Positions 24,389-31,371 of a DNA stretch of 64,000 nucleotides are shown one piece after another. This stretch comes from AC-32 sp963754265 (GTDB taxonomy: Bacteria; Actinomycetota; Thermoleophilia; Gaiellales; Gaiellaceae): NCBI GenBank assembly GCA_963754265.1, contig CAVWFB010000002.1:1-64000 (forward strand), written 5' to 3'. The notes beneath the pieces are model-generated. The model was not told the origin of the DNA and ran no database searches. It saw only the letters and a program-made list of their open reading frames with translations. The first letter of the stretch is position 1; each line of letters begins with the position of its first letter. A program made the translations under genes and the position numbers.

Positions 24389-25615
24389 CTAGCGCCAGGC
24401 CTTGCGCCCGGCGCGCTCGAGGCGTTCCCAGGCCGGCGCGATCTCGCGCCGAGCGTCACGACGACGCTCGCGCTGGCGCTCGACGAGCCGACCCGCCACG
24501 AATGCGATGGACGGTTCGCTCTCGACGAGCTCCCTGAGCTTCTGCTCGGCGACGACCGCGTCCTGGTGCGCTCCGGTCACGTCCTGGAACTCTCTCGCGC
24601 GCGCGATCAGACGGCGGGCGGGTTTCCCCACGGCCGGTTCCGCCACCTCGGCCGCGTAGCGCGCGCGCTTCGCCCGGATCCGGGTCTTGTGCAGCCGCTC
24701 GTCACTCGGGTGCTTCCCGAGCGCCCGTGCCGCCCTCTCCAGCCGCCGGAACTCCTTTGCGGCGAGCTCCTCGACAGGCTGCTCCGCTCCCGCCCACCGC
24801 GGTTCCTGCGCCGCCTCCTCGAGCCTCGCGAGCAGCGTCAGGTAGCGGCCACTCGCAAGCACCTGCTCGAGCTCGCCGCGGGCCCTCGCACGCTCGCCCG
24901 AGAGCTGCGACAGAAGTCCGCGCGCCGCGGCGCGATCGTCGGCGTCGAGGGCTTCGGCGTCCGCGCGAAGGGTGAGCAGGAGGACGTCGAGGTCGCGGAC
25001 GCCTCCGAGCGACCGGCCCAACCAGCCGAGCTCAGCCCGCAGCTGATCAGCCCACACGCGATCGACCATGCCTCGCGTGGAGCGGAGAAGCGCCCGCGTT
25101 CGGCGCACCGCCACTCTGAACTTGTGCACCGCCTCGGGCTCGCGACCGAGTCGCGTCCCCGGGTCGTGGGCGAGGATCTCCTCGTACTGCTCCTGCAGTC
25201 GAGCCTTGATGCGCTCGCGTGGCGACGCCGTCTTGCCCGGAGACCTCCGCTGGGGTGCCTCCAGGAGGTCGAGGCCTGCATCGCCGTTCCTTCCGTCCCG
25301 GACGAACTCTCCGACCACGGCGCCGTCTTCGAGCACGGTGATCTGGTCGATGAGCTCGTCCGAGCGACGTGTTCGAACCGTGAGCACCTCGACCAGCGTC
25401 CGTTCGTTGACGACGGCCCGCAGCAGGTCGGCGATCAGCTGCGGCGGCTTGACCGGGCCGCCGGGTGCCGCGAGTGCCACCTCGCCGGGAGCCTCGGGCA
25501 GCTCGACCTCCCACGTGCTCGCTCCGTTCTCGAGTCGTCGTCGGAGAGAAAGGCCGCTGCGGCCCAGGCGCCGATCCTCGGTGTCGTGGTAGGTCGACCG
25601 AAAGACCCGGCTCAT
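24389..25615 (-). CDS. CHAD domain protein with a truncated CYTH region
   Basis: A 408-residue protein. Residues 1-115 resemble the middle of a CYTH (triphosphate tunnel) domain (STYHDTEDRRLGRSGLSLRRR, STWEVELPEAP) but lack the N-terminal ExExK strand, and an in-frame stop just upstream rules out a longer start. From about residue 130 the CHAD domain follows, with its basic helices HKFRVAVRRTRALLRS and LHKTRIRAKRARYAAE, which bind polyphosphate in studied homologues. The protein is probably a polyphosphate-granule binder with a degenerate, inactive CYTH part. It heads a two-gene unit with sixA. Confidence 0.88.
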   Translation of the reverse strand: MSRVFRSTYHDTEDRRLGRSGLSLRRRLENGASTWEVELPEAPGEVALAAPGGPVKPPQLIADLLRAVVNERTLVEVLTVRTRRSDELIDQITVLEDGAVVGEFVRDGRNGDAGLDLLEAPQRRSPGKTASPRERIKARLQEQYEEILAHDPGTRLGREPEAVHKFRVAVRRTRALLRSTRGMVDRVWADQLRAELGWLGRSLGGVRDLDVLLLTLRADAEALDADDRAAARGLLSQLSGERARARGELEQVLASGRYLTLLARLEEAAQEPRWAGAEQPVEELAAKEFRRLERAARALGKHPSDERLHKTRIRAKRARYAAEVAEPAVGKPARRLIARAREFQDVTGAHQDAVVAEQKLRELVESEPSIAFVAGRLVERQRERRRDARREIAPAWERLERAGRKAWR

Positions 25616-25682
25616 GGGCGAAGGCTAGTCGCCTCGAGAGCCGGTGGGAAGATCGTATGTCCGAACCGCGTCTAGTGGCCGA

Positions 25683-25764
25683 AGGGAGCCGGGTGGTCCC
25701 GTTTCTCGCCGTTCTAGGCGGCCCTAGAGCCCGAGGTGAACGAGAACGGTCCACCCGGCTCCCT
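25683..25764. terminator. Long imperfect inverted repeat, terminator-like
   Basis: Arms 25683-25708 and 25741-25764 pair over about 24 positions (AGGGAGCCGGGTGG against CCACCCGGCTCCCT, then CCGTT/AACGG and CTCG/CGAG). The enclosed 32 bases contain CTAGGCGGCCCTAG, itself a small dyad. It begins 15 bases after the stop of the minus-strand proline-rich gene and lies before the CHAD gene, so it probably ends that transcript. No U-run follows. Confidence 0.55.
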
Positions 25765-25778
25765 CTCTTCTCGTCGCG

Positions 25779-26907
25779 TTACGGGTTCCAGGTCCCTCTC
25801 AGGAAGCGGGTCACGTAGACGAGCAGGGTGGCCGACGCGAGCCCGATCAGGCCGAAGATCAGCGCGGCCAGCACCGTGCCGAGCGGCCCGTTCGGGAGCG
25901 AGGCGTGCGGAAGCGAGATCCGAGGCGGGATCTCGGCGCCGAGGACACCGGTGTCCCGAGGCTTGCGGTCCCGAGCCGAGCCTGGCGCAAGGCCGCCTCG
26001 AGCCGTGCCGCCGGGCGGGAGGACGAGACTCGCGAGGATCGCGCGGGGCCTCGAGGCGCAGAAGGCGCTCACCGGCACCGAGCGCTCCGCCTTCGACAGG
26101 CGACGTTGGGGGGAAACGATCTCGATCCCGATCGTCCCAACGCGGCGCCGAGCTCCGCCGCGCACGGCGACCACCGCGATCGTGTAGGTGCCAGGGGCGA
26201 GGCGGTGGCCTCGGAGGCGCCCCGAGAAGTGGACCCGGTTCAGCCCCGGGTGGCCGCGGACGAGTTGCTTGCCCGCGACGGCGCAGCTCGGGCTGGGGCC
26301 GCGCACGACGAGCTCGACCTTCGCCCGCCGTCCGAGACGGAAGAAGAGCATGGTCCCTCGCCTGGCCGCCGGGCCGCGCGTCGAGAAGCGTGTTCGCGAA
26401 GCCCGCGGCCGAGCGGCGCGCGCCGCCGCTGAAGACATGCTCGAGCCCAACGCCTGCTCGGCGGCCGACGGCTGCTCTCCGGCACCGGAGCTCGCGGCGC
26501 TGACCGGGCCTGTAGCGCCGCCGGCCGGTCCCGGAAGCGCTGAACCGACGTTCGTGGGCGAACCGGGAACGGGTGGCGGCGGCGGGAGGACCCTCGGAAC
26601 GGCCGGTGGGGCGGCAGGGGGCGGCGCGACAGGCGGCGCGGGCGGTACAGGTGGAGCAGGCGGGACGACCGGCAAGGGCGGAGGAGGCGGCAACGGCGGA
26701 GGCGGCGGCAACGGTGGCGGGGGTGGCAGCGGCGGAGGTGGCAGCGGCAGCGGCGTCGTCGTCACGGTCGGAACCGTCACCGGCAATGTCGGCGTGGTCG
26801 GCAAAGTGGGCAGAAGATCGCCCCGGGCACCCTCCCCGAACGCAGAGCGCAGCGGCGAGCCCAGCAAAGGCCACCACCGGAAGCAGGACGCCGTACCGCA
26901 GTTTCAA
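25779..26907 (-). CDS. Proline-rich cell-surface protein with C-terminal anchor (one-base frameshift)
   Basis: A TTG at 26907, preceded by GGAGGGGG, opens a signal peptide (LKLRYGVLLPVVAFAGLAAA). The long body, about 360 residues to the stop at 25779, is in the next frame; one extra base near 26845 separates them. The body has a Pro-rich stalk of about 70 residues, a region rich in Ala/Ser, a beta-rich domain (RRAKVELVVRGPSPSCAVAG, APGTYTIAVVAVRGG) and a C-terminal membrane helix (LAALIFGLIGLASATLLVYV) with a basic tail. It is likely displayed on the cell surface on a Pro-rich spacer. No enzymatic motif was found. Confidence 0.6.
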
Positions 26908-27018
26908 CTCACATTCCCCCTCCCGTCTACAACGAGCACGAGCGGGAAGCAGATACGGCTTAAAGCGACGGGCTTCGCCGGACTCGCAAAGGCCGCCCGG
27001 ATTCGCAATAGTACGGGC

Positions 27019-27444
27019 ATGGGAGCCGTCCCTCCCGCGGCCGCCATAAGGATTCTCGTCGTCGAGGCCCACCAACTCTTCGCCGAGGCCCTGCGAGCAA
27101 AGCTCGCCTCCGATTCGCGGCTCGACGTCGTCGGTGTCGCTCACGACGGGAGCCAGGGAGTCGCGCTGGCAAGGGAGCTGTCCCCGGACGTAGTCGTGCT
27201 GGACGTCGACCTGCCGCTCGAGGACAGCGTCGAGACCACCCGCCTGATCTGCGAGACCGACCCCTCGATTCGACTGCTCGCCTTGCTCGGCTCGAACGCG
27301 AGCGCCGAGTCAGAGCTCGCGCGTCAGGGCGCGGCCGGCTTCATCCGGAAAGATCGCTCAGCGGTCGAGCTGGCCGAGATGATCCCCGAGATCGCCTCGA
27401 TGGTGCTCGCCTTCAACCCCACCATCTCCCTCGTCGCGCATTAA
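27019..27444 (+). CDS. Stand-alone response-regulator receiver domain (NarL-like)
   Basis: A 141-residue protein consisting of one receiver domain without an output domain. The phospho-acceptor is D62 in VVVLDVDLPL and the conserved lysine is in GFIRKDRS. The first acidic pocket reads VVEAHQ, so only one acidic residue (E16) remains where two are usual, which may weaken magnesium binding and phosphorylation. The gene converges with the NarL-type regulator, their ends overlapping by 4 bases. No sensor kinase is adjacent. A role as phosphate sink or partner of the neighbouring regulator is an inference. Confidence 0.75.
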   Translation: MGAVPPAAAIRILVVEAHQLFAEALRAKLASDSRLDVVGVAHDGSQGVALARELSPDVVVLDVDLPLEDSVETTRLICETDPSIRLLALLGSNASAESELARQGAAGFIRKDRSAVELAEMIPEIASMVLAFNPTISLVAH

Positions 27445-28118
27445 CTGACGCTGCTGCCAACCTCTGCCGGAGGCGCGAGGTTCAGGAGACCGTGCACCTG
27501 CGCCCAGCGGCTCGCTTCGGTCCGGTTGGCCACGTCCAGCTTCCGGTAGATGTTGGAGAGATGGAACTTCACCGTCTGCTCCGTCACCCAGAGGATTCTC
27601 GCGAGCTGGCTGTTCGAGTGCCCTTCGGCGACCAGCTGCAGGATCTCGAGCTCTCGCTTCGTGAGTGAGGCCACCGTGTCGCTTGCGTCCGAGCCGACGG
27701 CCACGGGCGTGTTTGCCGGTGCCGCCGCGGCGCCCGGACCCGGTAGGAAGACCGAGTGGTCGAACGTCTGGCGGATGGCCACACTGACATCATCCGGATG
27801 CGCGGTCTTGAGTACGTATGCGTGGGCGCCTGCCGCGAAGGCAGCCTCGATCTGCGCCCCGTCGTCCGGAGACGAGAGGACGATCGCCTTCAGTTCCGGC
27901 ACCGTCGCGCACGCCTTGCGAATGCACGCGAACCCATCGCCGGCTGCATCCGCGACGAACACGGACGGGCGAAGCTCTTCCACGAGCGCAAGGGCTCGTT
28001 CAGGATCGGTGGCCTGTCCAACGACGGCCAGGCCGTTCCTGGTCAACACAAGCTCGACTGCATCCAGCCACAGCGGATGGGGGTCGAGTAGTACTGCTGT
28101 TCGATCTCCGGGGCTCAT
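27441..28118 (-). CDS. NarL/LuxR-family response regulator
   Basis: 225 residues: receiver domain (pocket around D12, probable phospho-acceptor D57 in VFVADAAGD, lysine in AYVLKTAHP), a Pro/Ala linker, then a LuxR/GerE helix-turn-helix (about 150-212) with LTKRELEILQLVAEGHSNSQ and QTVKFHLSNIYRKLDVANRT. The receiver is degenerate around the phospho-site, lacking the usual D-x-x-MP. It lies before the polysaccharide locus with no kinase next to it, so it could be that locus's activator (inference). The ATG at 28118 has GGGAGAAAGG upstream. The convergent receiver protein overlaps its end. Confidence 0.85.
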   Translation of the reverse strand: MSPGDRTAVLLDPHPLWLDAVELVLTRNGLAVVGQATDPERALALVEELRPSVFVADAAGDGFACIRKACATVPELKAIVLSSPDDGAQIEAAFAAGAHAYVLKTAHPDDVSVAIRQTFDHSVFLPGPGAAAAPANTPVAVGSDASDTVASLTKRELEILQLVAEGHSNSQLARILWVTEQTVKFHLSNIYRKLDVANRTEASRWAQVHGLLNLAPPAEVGSSVS

Positions 28119-28585
28119 CGAAAGGGCCGCCTTTCTCCCGGTTAAAAGAGTAGTTGTTGTTGTTCTAACCTATTCAAAGCTGTGTGTAAAGGCGTGGAAA
28201 AGACCTCGTACCCCGCTTGAGCCGTCAAGGCGGGTCATCCACAACCTTGTGGACACCTGATCGAACCCGGTCTGAAACGTGCTCACGCAGGCCAAACCGG
28301 CTTGCCGACCAGTAGGCGGAGGGCCGTTTTTTTCGTACTCTGTCAGGACTGGAGTTCCTGGCCGGCCGCGGCCGGGAGCCGTTGGCGGTGCGGGCCAGGC
28401 GCACACCACGCGCGGAACCGCGCCGGGTAGGCGGGCGATTTCCCGGAGACCAAGCGGGAAAGCCCGCTTACCCCCTTTGAGGGATGGCTACATGCAGCGA
28501 AGAGCACGATCTGAAAGCACGCCCTTATGCGGCGTACGCGGCCGCCTCTTCTTGGTCGAGGGGCGGCCGCCGTCTTCTGACGACC
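28119..28585. other. 467-base non-coding region upstream of the NarL-type regulator
   Basis: This stretch is less GC-rich than its surroundings and holds no convincing gene. Visible: AT-rich sequence just upstream of the regulator (28141-28175), an inverted pair of DnaA-box-like 9-mers around TCCACAACCTTGTGGA (28238-28253), a T7 run near 28328-28334, G/C-rich dyads at 28355-28385, and the terminator-like hairpin at 28538-28570. It probably contains the promoter of the regulator and the 3' end of the HprK-like transcript. Confidence 0.5.
28538..28570 (-). terminator. Hairpin after the HprK-like gene
   Basis: GCGGCCGCC (28538-28546) pairs with GGCGGCCGC (28562-28570) about 16 bases beyond the stop at 28586 on the minus strand. 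It is strong and GC-only with no clear U-run, as is common in high-GC actinomycetes. Confidence 0.45.
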
Positions 28586-29626
28586 TCAGAGCCGAAGGGC
28601 TCCGACGAGCTCCTCGGAGTGTGCGAGGACTCGCGCTGCGGCATCGCGCGCCCGGCTGCTGGTCGGAAGCACGACGTCGTAGGCGCGGACCGAGGCGTCG
28701 ACCGCAGTGCAGGTGTCGGCGTGGCGCTGCAAAAGGCCCGTGGAGCGCAGATAGCCCAGGTAGCTCTCGCCGAGCACCGGTCGGCGCGCGGAAGCCTCCC
28801 GTTCGGCGATGGAGATCCGGGTGCTGTCGGCACCCGGGCGCAGGACGTAAACGCGCGCCAGCGGCAGCGGGCCCGGCACGGGCGTGGGCTCGCATACGAG
28901 CTTGTCGCTGCGGGCGACACAGGGGCCGAGTCGAGGCAGCTGCGTCGAAGGGACGCGCCGGAGCTCGGTTTCTTCGATGCTCAGGCGGGCCGGCCCGGGA
29001 TGCACCACGACACTGGCATCGGCCTCTTCTACAGCGAGCACGTCGTCGGTGACGAAGGAGGCTCCGAGGGCGACGAGTTGGGCCGTGAGCGACGTCCGGC
29101 CGCTGCCGGACGGTCCGACGAACGCGACCACCTGTCCGCCCAGCGCTACCGCGCTGCCGTGGAAGAGACAGAGGCCGTTGAGTGCAGAGGCAAGCGGGAG
29201 CACCTGCGCGAAGAACAACCGCTGCCAGCGCGCCGGCGGCACGGAGGGCAACGCGGACACGATCGAGCTGCCGTTCGTGGAAACCAGGTGTCTCCCGTAG
29301 TACGGAGCCCAGACGCGGAACCCGAACGCGTCGTGGCCGTCGACGCGTAAGAAAAGGCGGCCGTCGGTGTGCCGCCGGTCGAGCAGCAATTCGCCATCCC
29401 TGAGCCTCCACTTGTTGTCGATCGCCTCCGCCGACTCCTCGCGCCAAGCCGTCACACGACCTGCGTGCGCGCCCGGGGCAGCCTGCGCTCCCGGAAAGGG
29501 CTCGGATGACTCGAGCACGAGACCGAGGGCGCGCCCGCGCCACGGGCTCTCAGGCGCCGGCGACGGGCGCTCCGTCGTTGTGATCTCAGTGATTGCCCGT
29601 GGCACCGATCTCGTTCTCGCCTCCAT
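28586..29626 (-). CDS. HPr kinase-like P-loop protein
   Basis: About 346 residues. The N-terminal half (WRLRDGELLLDRRHTDGRLF, FGFRVWAPYYGRHLVS) is a beta-rich domain. The C-terminal half is an HprK-like nucleotide-binding domain with Walker A GPSGSGRTSLTAQL and, further on, SFVTDDVLAVEE. These HprK homologues, unlike true HPr kinase, have no PTS partner and often sit near polysaccharide or peptide-modification genes. The start MEARTRSVPR at 29626 is chosen because a TAGCGA box (29635-29640) lies 8 bases upstream; an in-frame start at 29704 is possible. Divergent from the initiating sugar transferase. Confidence 0.7.
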   Translation of the reverse strand: MEARTRSVPRAITEITTTERPSPAPESPWRGRALGLVLESSEPFPGAQAAPGAHAGRVTAWREESAEAIDNKWRLRDGELLLDRRHTDGRLFLRVDGHDAFGFRVWAPYYGRHLVSTNGSSIVSALPSVPPARWQRLFFAQVLPLASALNGLCLFHGSAVALGGQVVAFVGPSGSGRTSLTAQLVALGASFVTDDVLAVEEADASVVVHPGPARLSIEETELRRVPSTQLPRLGPCVARSDKLVCEPTPVPGPLPLARVYVLRPGADSTRISIAEREASARRPVLGESYLGYLRSTGLLQRHADTCTAVDASVRAYDVVLPTSSRARDAAARVLAHSEELVGALRL

Positions 29627-29634
29627 CGAGCTGG

Positions 29635-29640
29635 TCGCTA
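29635..29640 (-). promoter_or_regulatory. -10-like box (TAGCGA) of the HprK-like gene
   Basis: TAGCGA on the minus strand, 8 bases before the ATG at 29626. Last position departs from TANNNT. Confidence 0.3.
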
Positions 29641-29750
29641 CGAAGTCCCGAGGTCCCCTCGACCTCGGCGTCGGGACACGTGCAAACCCTATGAGCGCTT
29701 CCACCGGCCGTGGTAGGCGGGACCAGGAAACCGGTCGTGGGACAGGGGCC

Positions 29751-29766
29751 CTAGCCCTTCGGTCAG
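29751..29766. promoter_or_regulatory. Degenerate copy of the CTAGCC-N4-GGCTAG palindrome
   Basis: CTAGCCCTTCGGTCAG matches the left arm and TTCGG core of the palindrome found at 45115, 47666 and 48586, but the right arm is GGTCAG instead of GGCTAG. It lies between the divergent HprK-like gene and the sugar transferase. Its centre is 83 bases from the -10 box at 29839, unlike the 65-66 of the good sites, so it is only a possible weak site. Confidence 0.3.
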
Positions 29767-29838
29767 GACTATGGCCAAACGCCTCTTCGAGCGGTTGGTT
29801 TTCCCGTTCTGGCCTACAGAAGCCCGCCTGTCCGCGCC

Positions 29839-29844
29839 TAGAGT
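29839..29844 (+). promoter_or_regulatory. -10 box (TAGAGT) of the initiating sugar transferase
   Basis: TAGAGT, 7 bases before the in-frame GTG at 29852. Confidence 0.4.
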
Positions 29845-29851
29845 GAGACCC

Positions 29852-31366
29852 GTGCTCCCGCGTGTGCGGGCGAGGGAGGTGGAAGTGGGACAGATGACTG
29901 AAATCGGCGCTGGCGTCGACGGCGCAGTGCGCGCACCTGCGCTCGTCGCGCCGTCAGGGCTGCACCGCGGGCGCACCTGGATGCTCGCGGTCGGCGACAC
30001 CATCGCGCTCGTCGTCGCGTACGCGGCGTCCTACGTCGTCGCGGCGAACATCGCGCCGCTGCCGCCCGTGTCGGCTCCTTCGTGGTTCCTCGCGCTCCTC
30101 GCGATCACCGCTCCGGTCGTGTGGGCCGGCATCTTCGCGGCCTATCACCTTTACGAGAACGACAGCCTGAAGATCTCGGTCTCGAGCTTCGACGAGGTCC
30201 GCGACCTCTTCCACGCCATCCTCGCCGGCTCGCTCGGCTACCTGATCGTCTCCCAGGCCGTGCGCGTCTTCTTCGGCTGGTGGATCTACGCACCTGCCGA
30301 AGCGGTGCTGTTCCTATCCGCCGCGCTTGTGACCGTTCCGATCGTCCGCGGCTCGGTTCGCAGCTGGGTGTTCCCGCGGATCATGAAGCCGCGGCGAACG
30401 CTCGTCGTCGGCAGCGGCGATGAGGCGAACCTCGTCTTCCGCAAGCTGAAGGCGCACCCCGAGTACGGCCTCCAGGTGGTCGGCTTCCTGGACGGCGATT
30501 CCGAGCAACCGCCGCCCGGGCCGGTGCTCGGGAGCCCGAGCGACGTCGCCCGCGTGGTCGACGAGTACGACATCGACCGGGTGCTGCTCGCCTCGTCGGT
30601 TGGCTCGCACGAAGAAACCCTGGATCTCGTCCGGACCGTGCGGCGTCCGGATGTCCAGGTCTCGATCGTGCCGCGCTACTTCGAGATCTTTACCTCACAC
30701 GCAATCCTCGACGACGTCGAGGGGATGCCGCTCGTGACCCTGCCACCGATGCGGCTCGGCCGCAGCGCACGCGTCCTCAAGCGGTCGGTGGACATCCTCT
30801 TCTCGGCAGCTGTTCTCTTCCTGCTGGCGCCGGTCCTGGGCCTGATCGCGCTCGCGATCCGCCTCGACAGCTCCGGGCCTGCTCTGTACTGGCAGCCGCG
30901 GCGCGGCCGTCTCGGCTCGACCTTCAGGATCGTGAAGTTCCGGACGATGTTCACGGGAGCCGAGCAGCGGCGCAGCGAGGTCCTGCACATGAACGAGGTG
31001 GACGGCCCGCTGTTCAAGATCAAGGGCCAGGACCCGCGCGTGACGCGGATCGGCTCCTTCCTGCGCCGCACGAGCCTGGACGAGCTGCCGCAGCTCTGGA
31101 ATGTTCTCAAGGGCGAGATGAGCCTCGTCGGGCCGCGGCCGTTCGTCATCTACGAGGCAGACAGGATCACCGGCTGGGCGACGCGTCGGCTCGACATGAC
31201 GCCGGGGCTCACCGGCCTCTGGCAGGTGCTCGGGCGTAACGACATCCCCTTTGAGGAGATGACGAAGCTCGACTACCTGTACGTCACGAACTGGTCGCTC
31301 TGGTGGGACCTGAAGATCCTCTGCCAGACGATCCCGGTCGTGCTCGGCCGCCGCGGCGCGTACTAG
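29852..31366 (+). CDS. Exopolysaccharide biosynthesis polyprenyl glycosylphosphotransferase (WbaP/WcaJ-like)
   Basis: About 504 residues. It moves a sugar-1-phosphate onto undecaprenyl phosphate, the first step of repeat-unit assembly. Four N-terminal membrane segments and a CoA-binding-like Rossmann domain (TLVVGSGDEANLVFRKL) precede a fifth hydrophobic segment and the catalytic domain, with KFRTMFTGAE, RVTRIGSFLRRTSLDELPQL, LKGEMSLVGPRP and the ending MTPGLTGLWQVLGR. All are hallmark motifs. GTG 29852 is taken because of the -10 box 7 bases upstream; GTG 29885 and ATG 29894, behind GAGGGAGG, are alternatives. It starts the polysaccharide locus. Confidence 0.92.
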   Translation: MLPRVRAREVEVGQMTEIGAGVDGAVRAPALVAPSGLHRGRTWMLAVGDTIALVVAYAASYVVAANIAPLPPVSAPSWFLALLAITAPVVWAGIFAAYHLYENDSLKISVSSFDEVRDLFHAILAGSLGYLIVSQAVRVFFGWWIYAPAEAVLFLSAALVTVPIVRGSVRSWVFPRIMKPRRTLVVGSGDEANLVFRKLKAHPEYGLQVVGFLDGDSEQPPPGPVLGSPSDVARVVDEYDIDRVLLASSVGSHEETLDLVRTVRRPDVQVSIVPRYFEIFTSHAILDDVEGMPLVTLPPMRLGRSARVLKRSVDILFSAAVLFLLAPVLGLIALAIRLDSSGPALYWQPRRGRLGSTFRIVKFRTMFTGAEQRRSEVLHMNEVDGPLFKIKGQDPRVTRIGSFLRRTSLDELPQLWNVLKGEMSLVGPRPFVIYEADRITGWATRRLDMTPGLTGLWQVLGRNDIPFEEMTKLDYLYVTNWSLWWDLKILCQTIPVVLGRRGAY

Positions 31367-31371
31367 CTAGC

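Noticed and set aside
20140..25400. TTCGAA-containing stretches as tRNA T-arms
   Set aside because: They lie in coding sequence (ATP-grasp and CHAD genes) without acceptor stem or anticodon arm. No tRNA or rRNA gene was found in the window.
26570..26760. GGC/GGT-rich tandem repeat as satellite or CRISPR-like array
   Set aside because: It is the coding sequence of a Pro-rich stalk read on the minus strand. Units are irregular and have no spacers.
28119..28585. Replication origin or riboswitch
   Set aside because: Only two DnaA-like boxes, no dnaA/dnaN nearby and no iteron array. The G-rich segment does not match the conserved core of a c-di-GMP, cobalamin or ydaO-type riboswitch that I could recognise.
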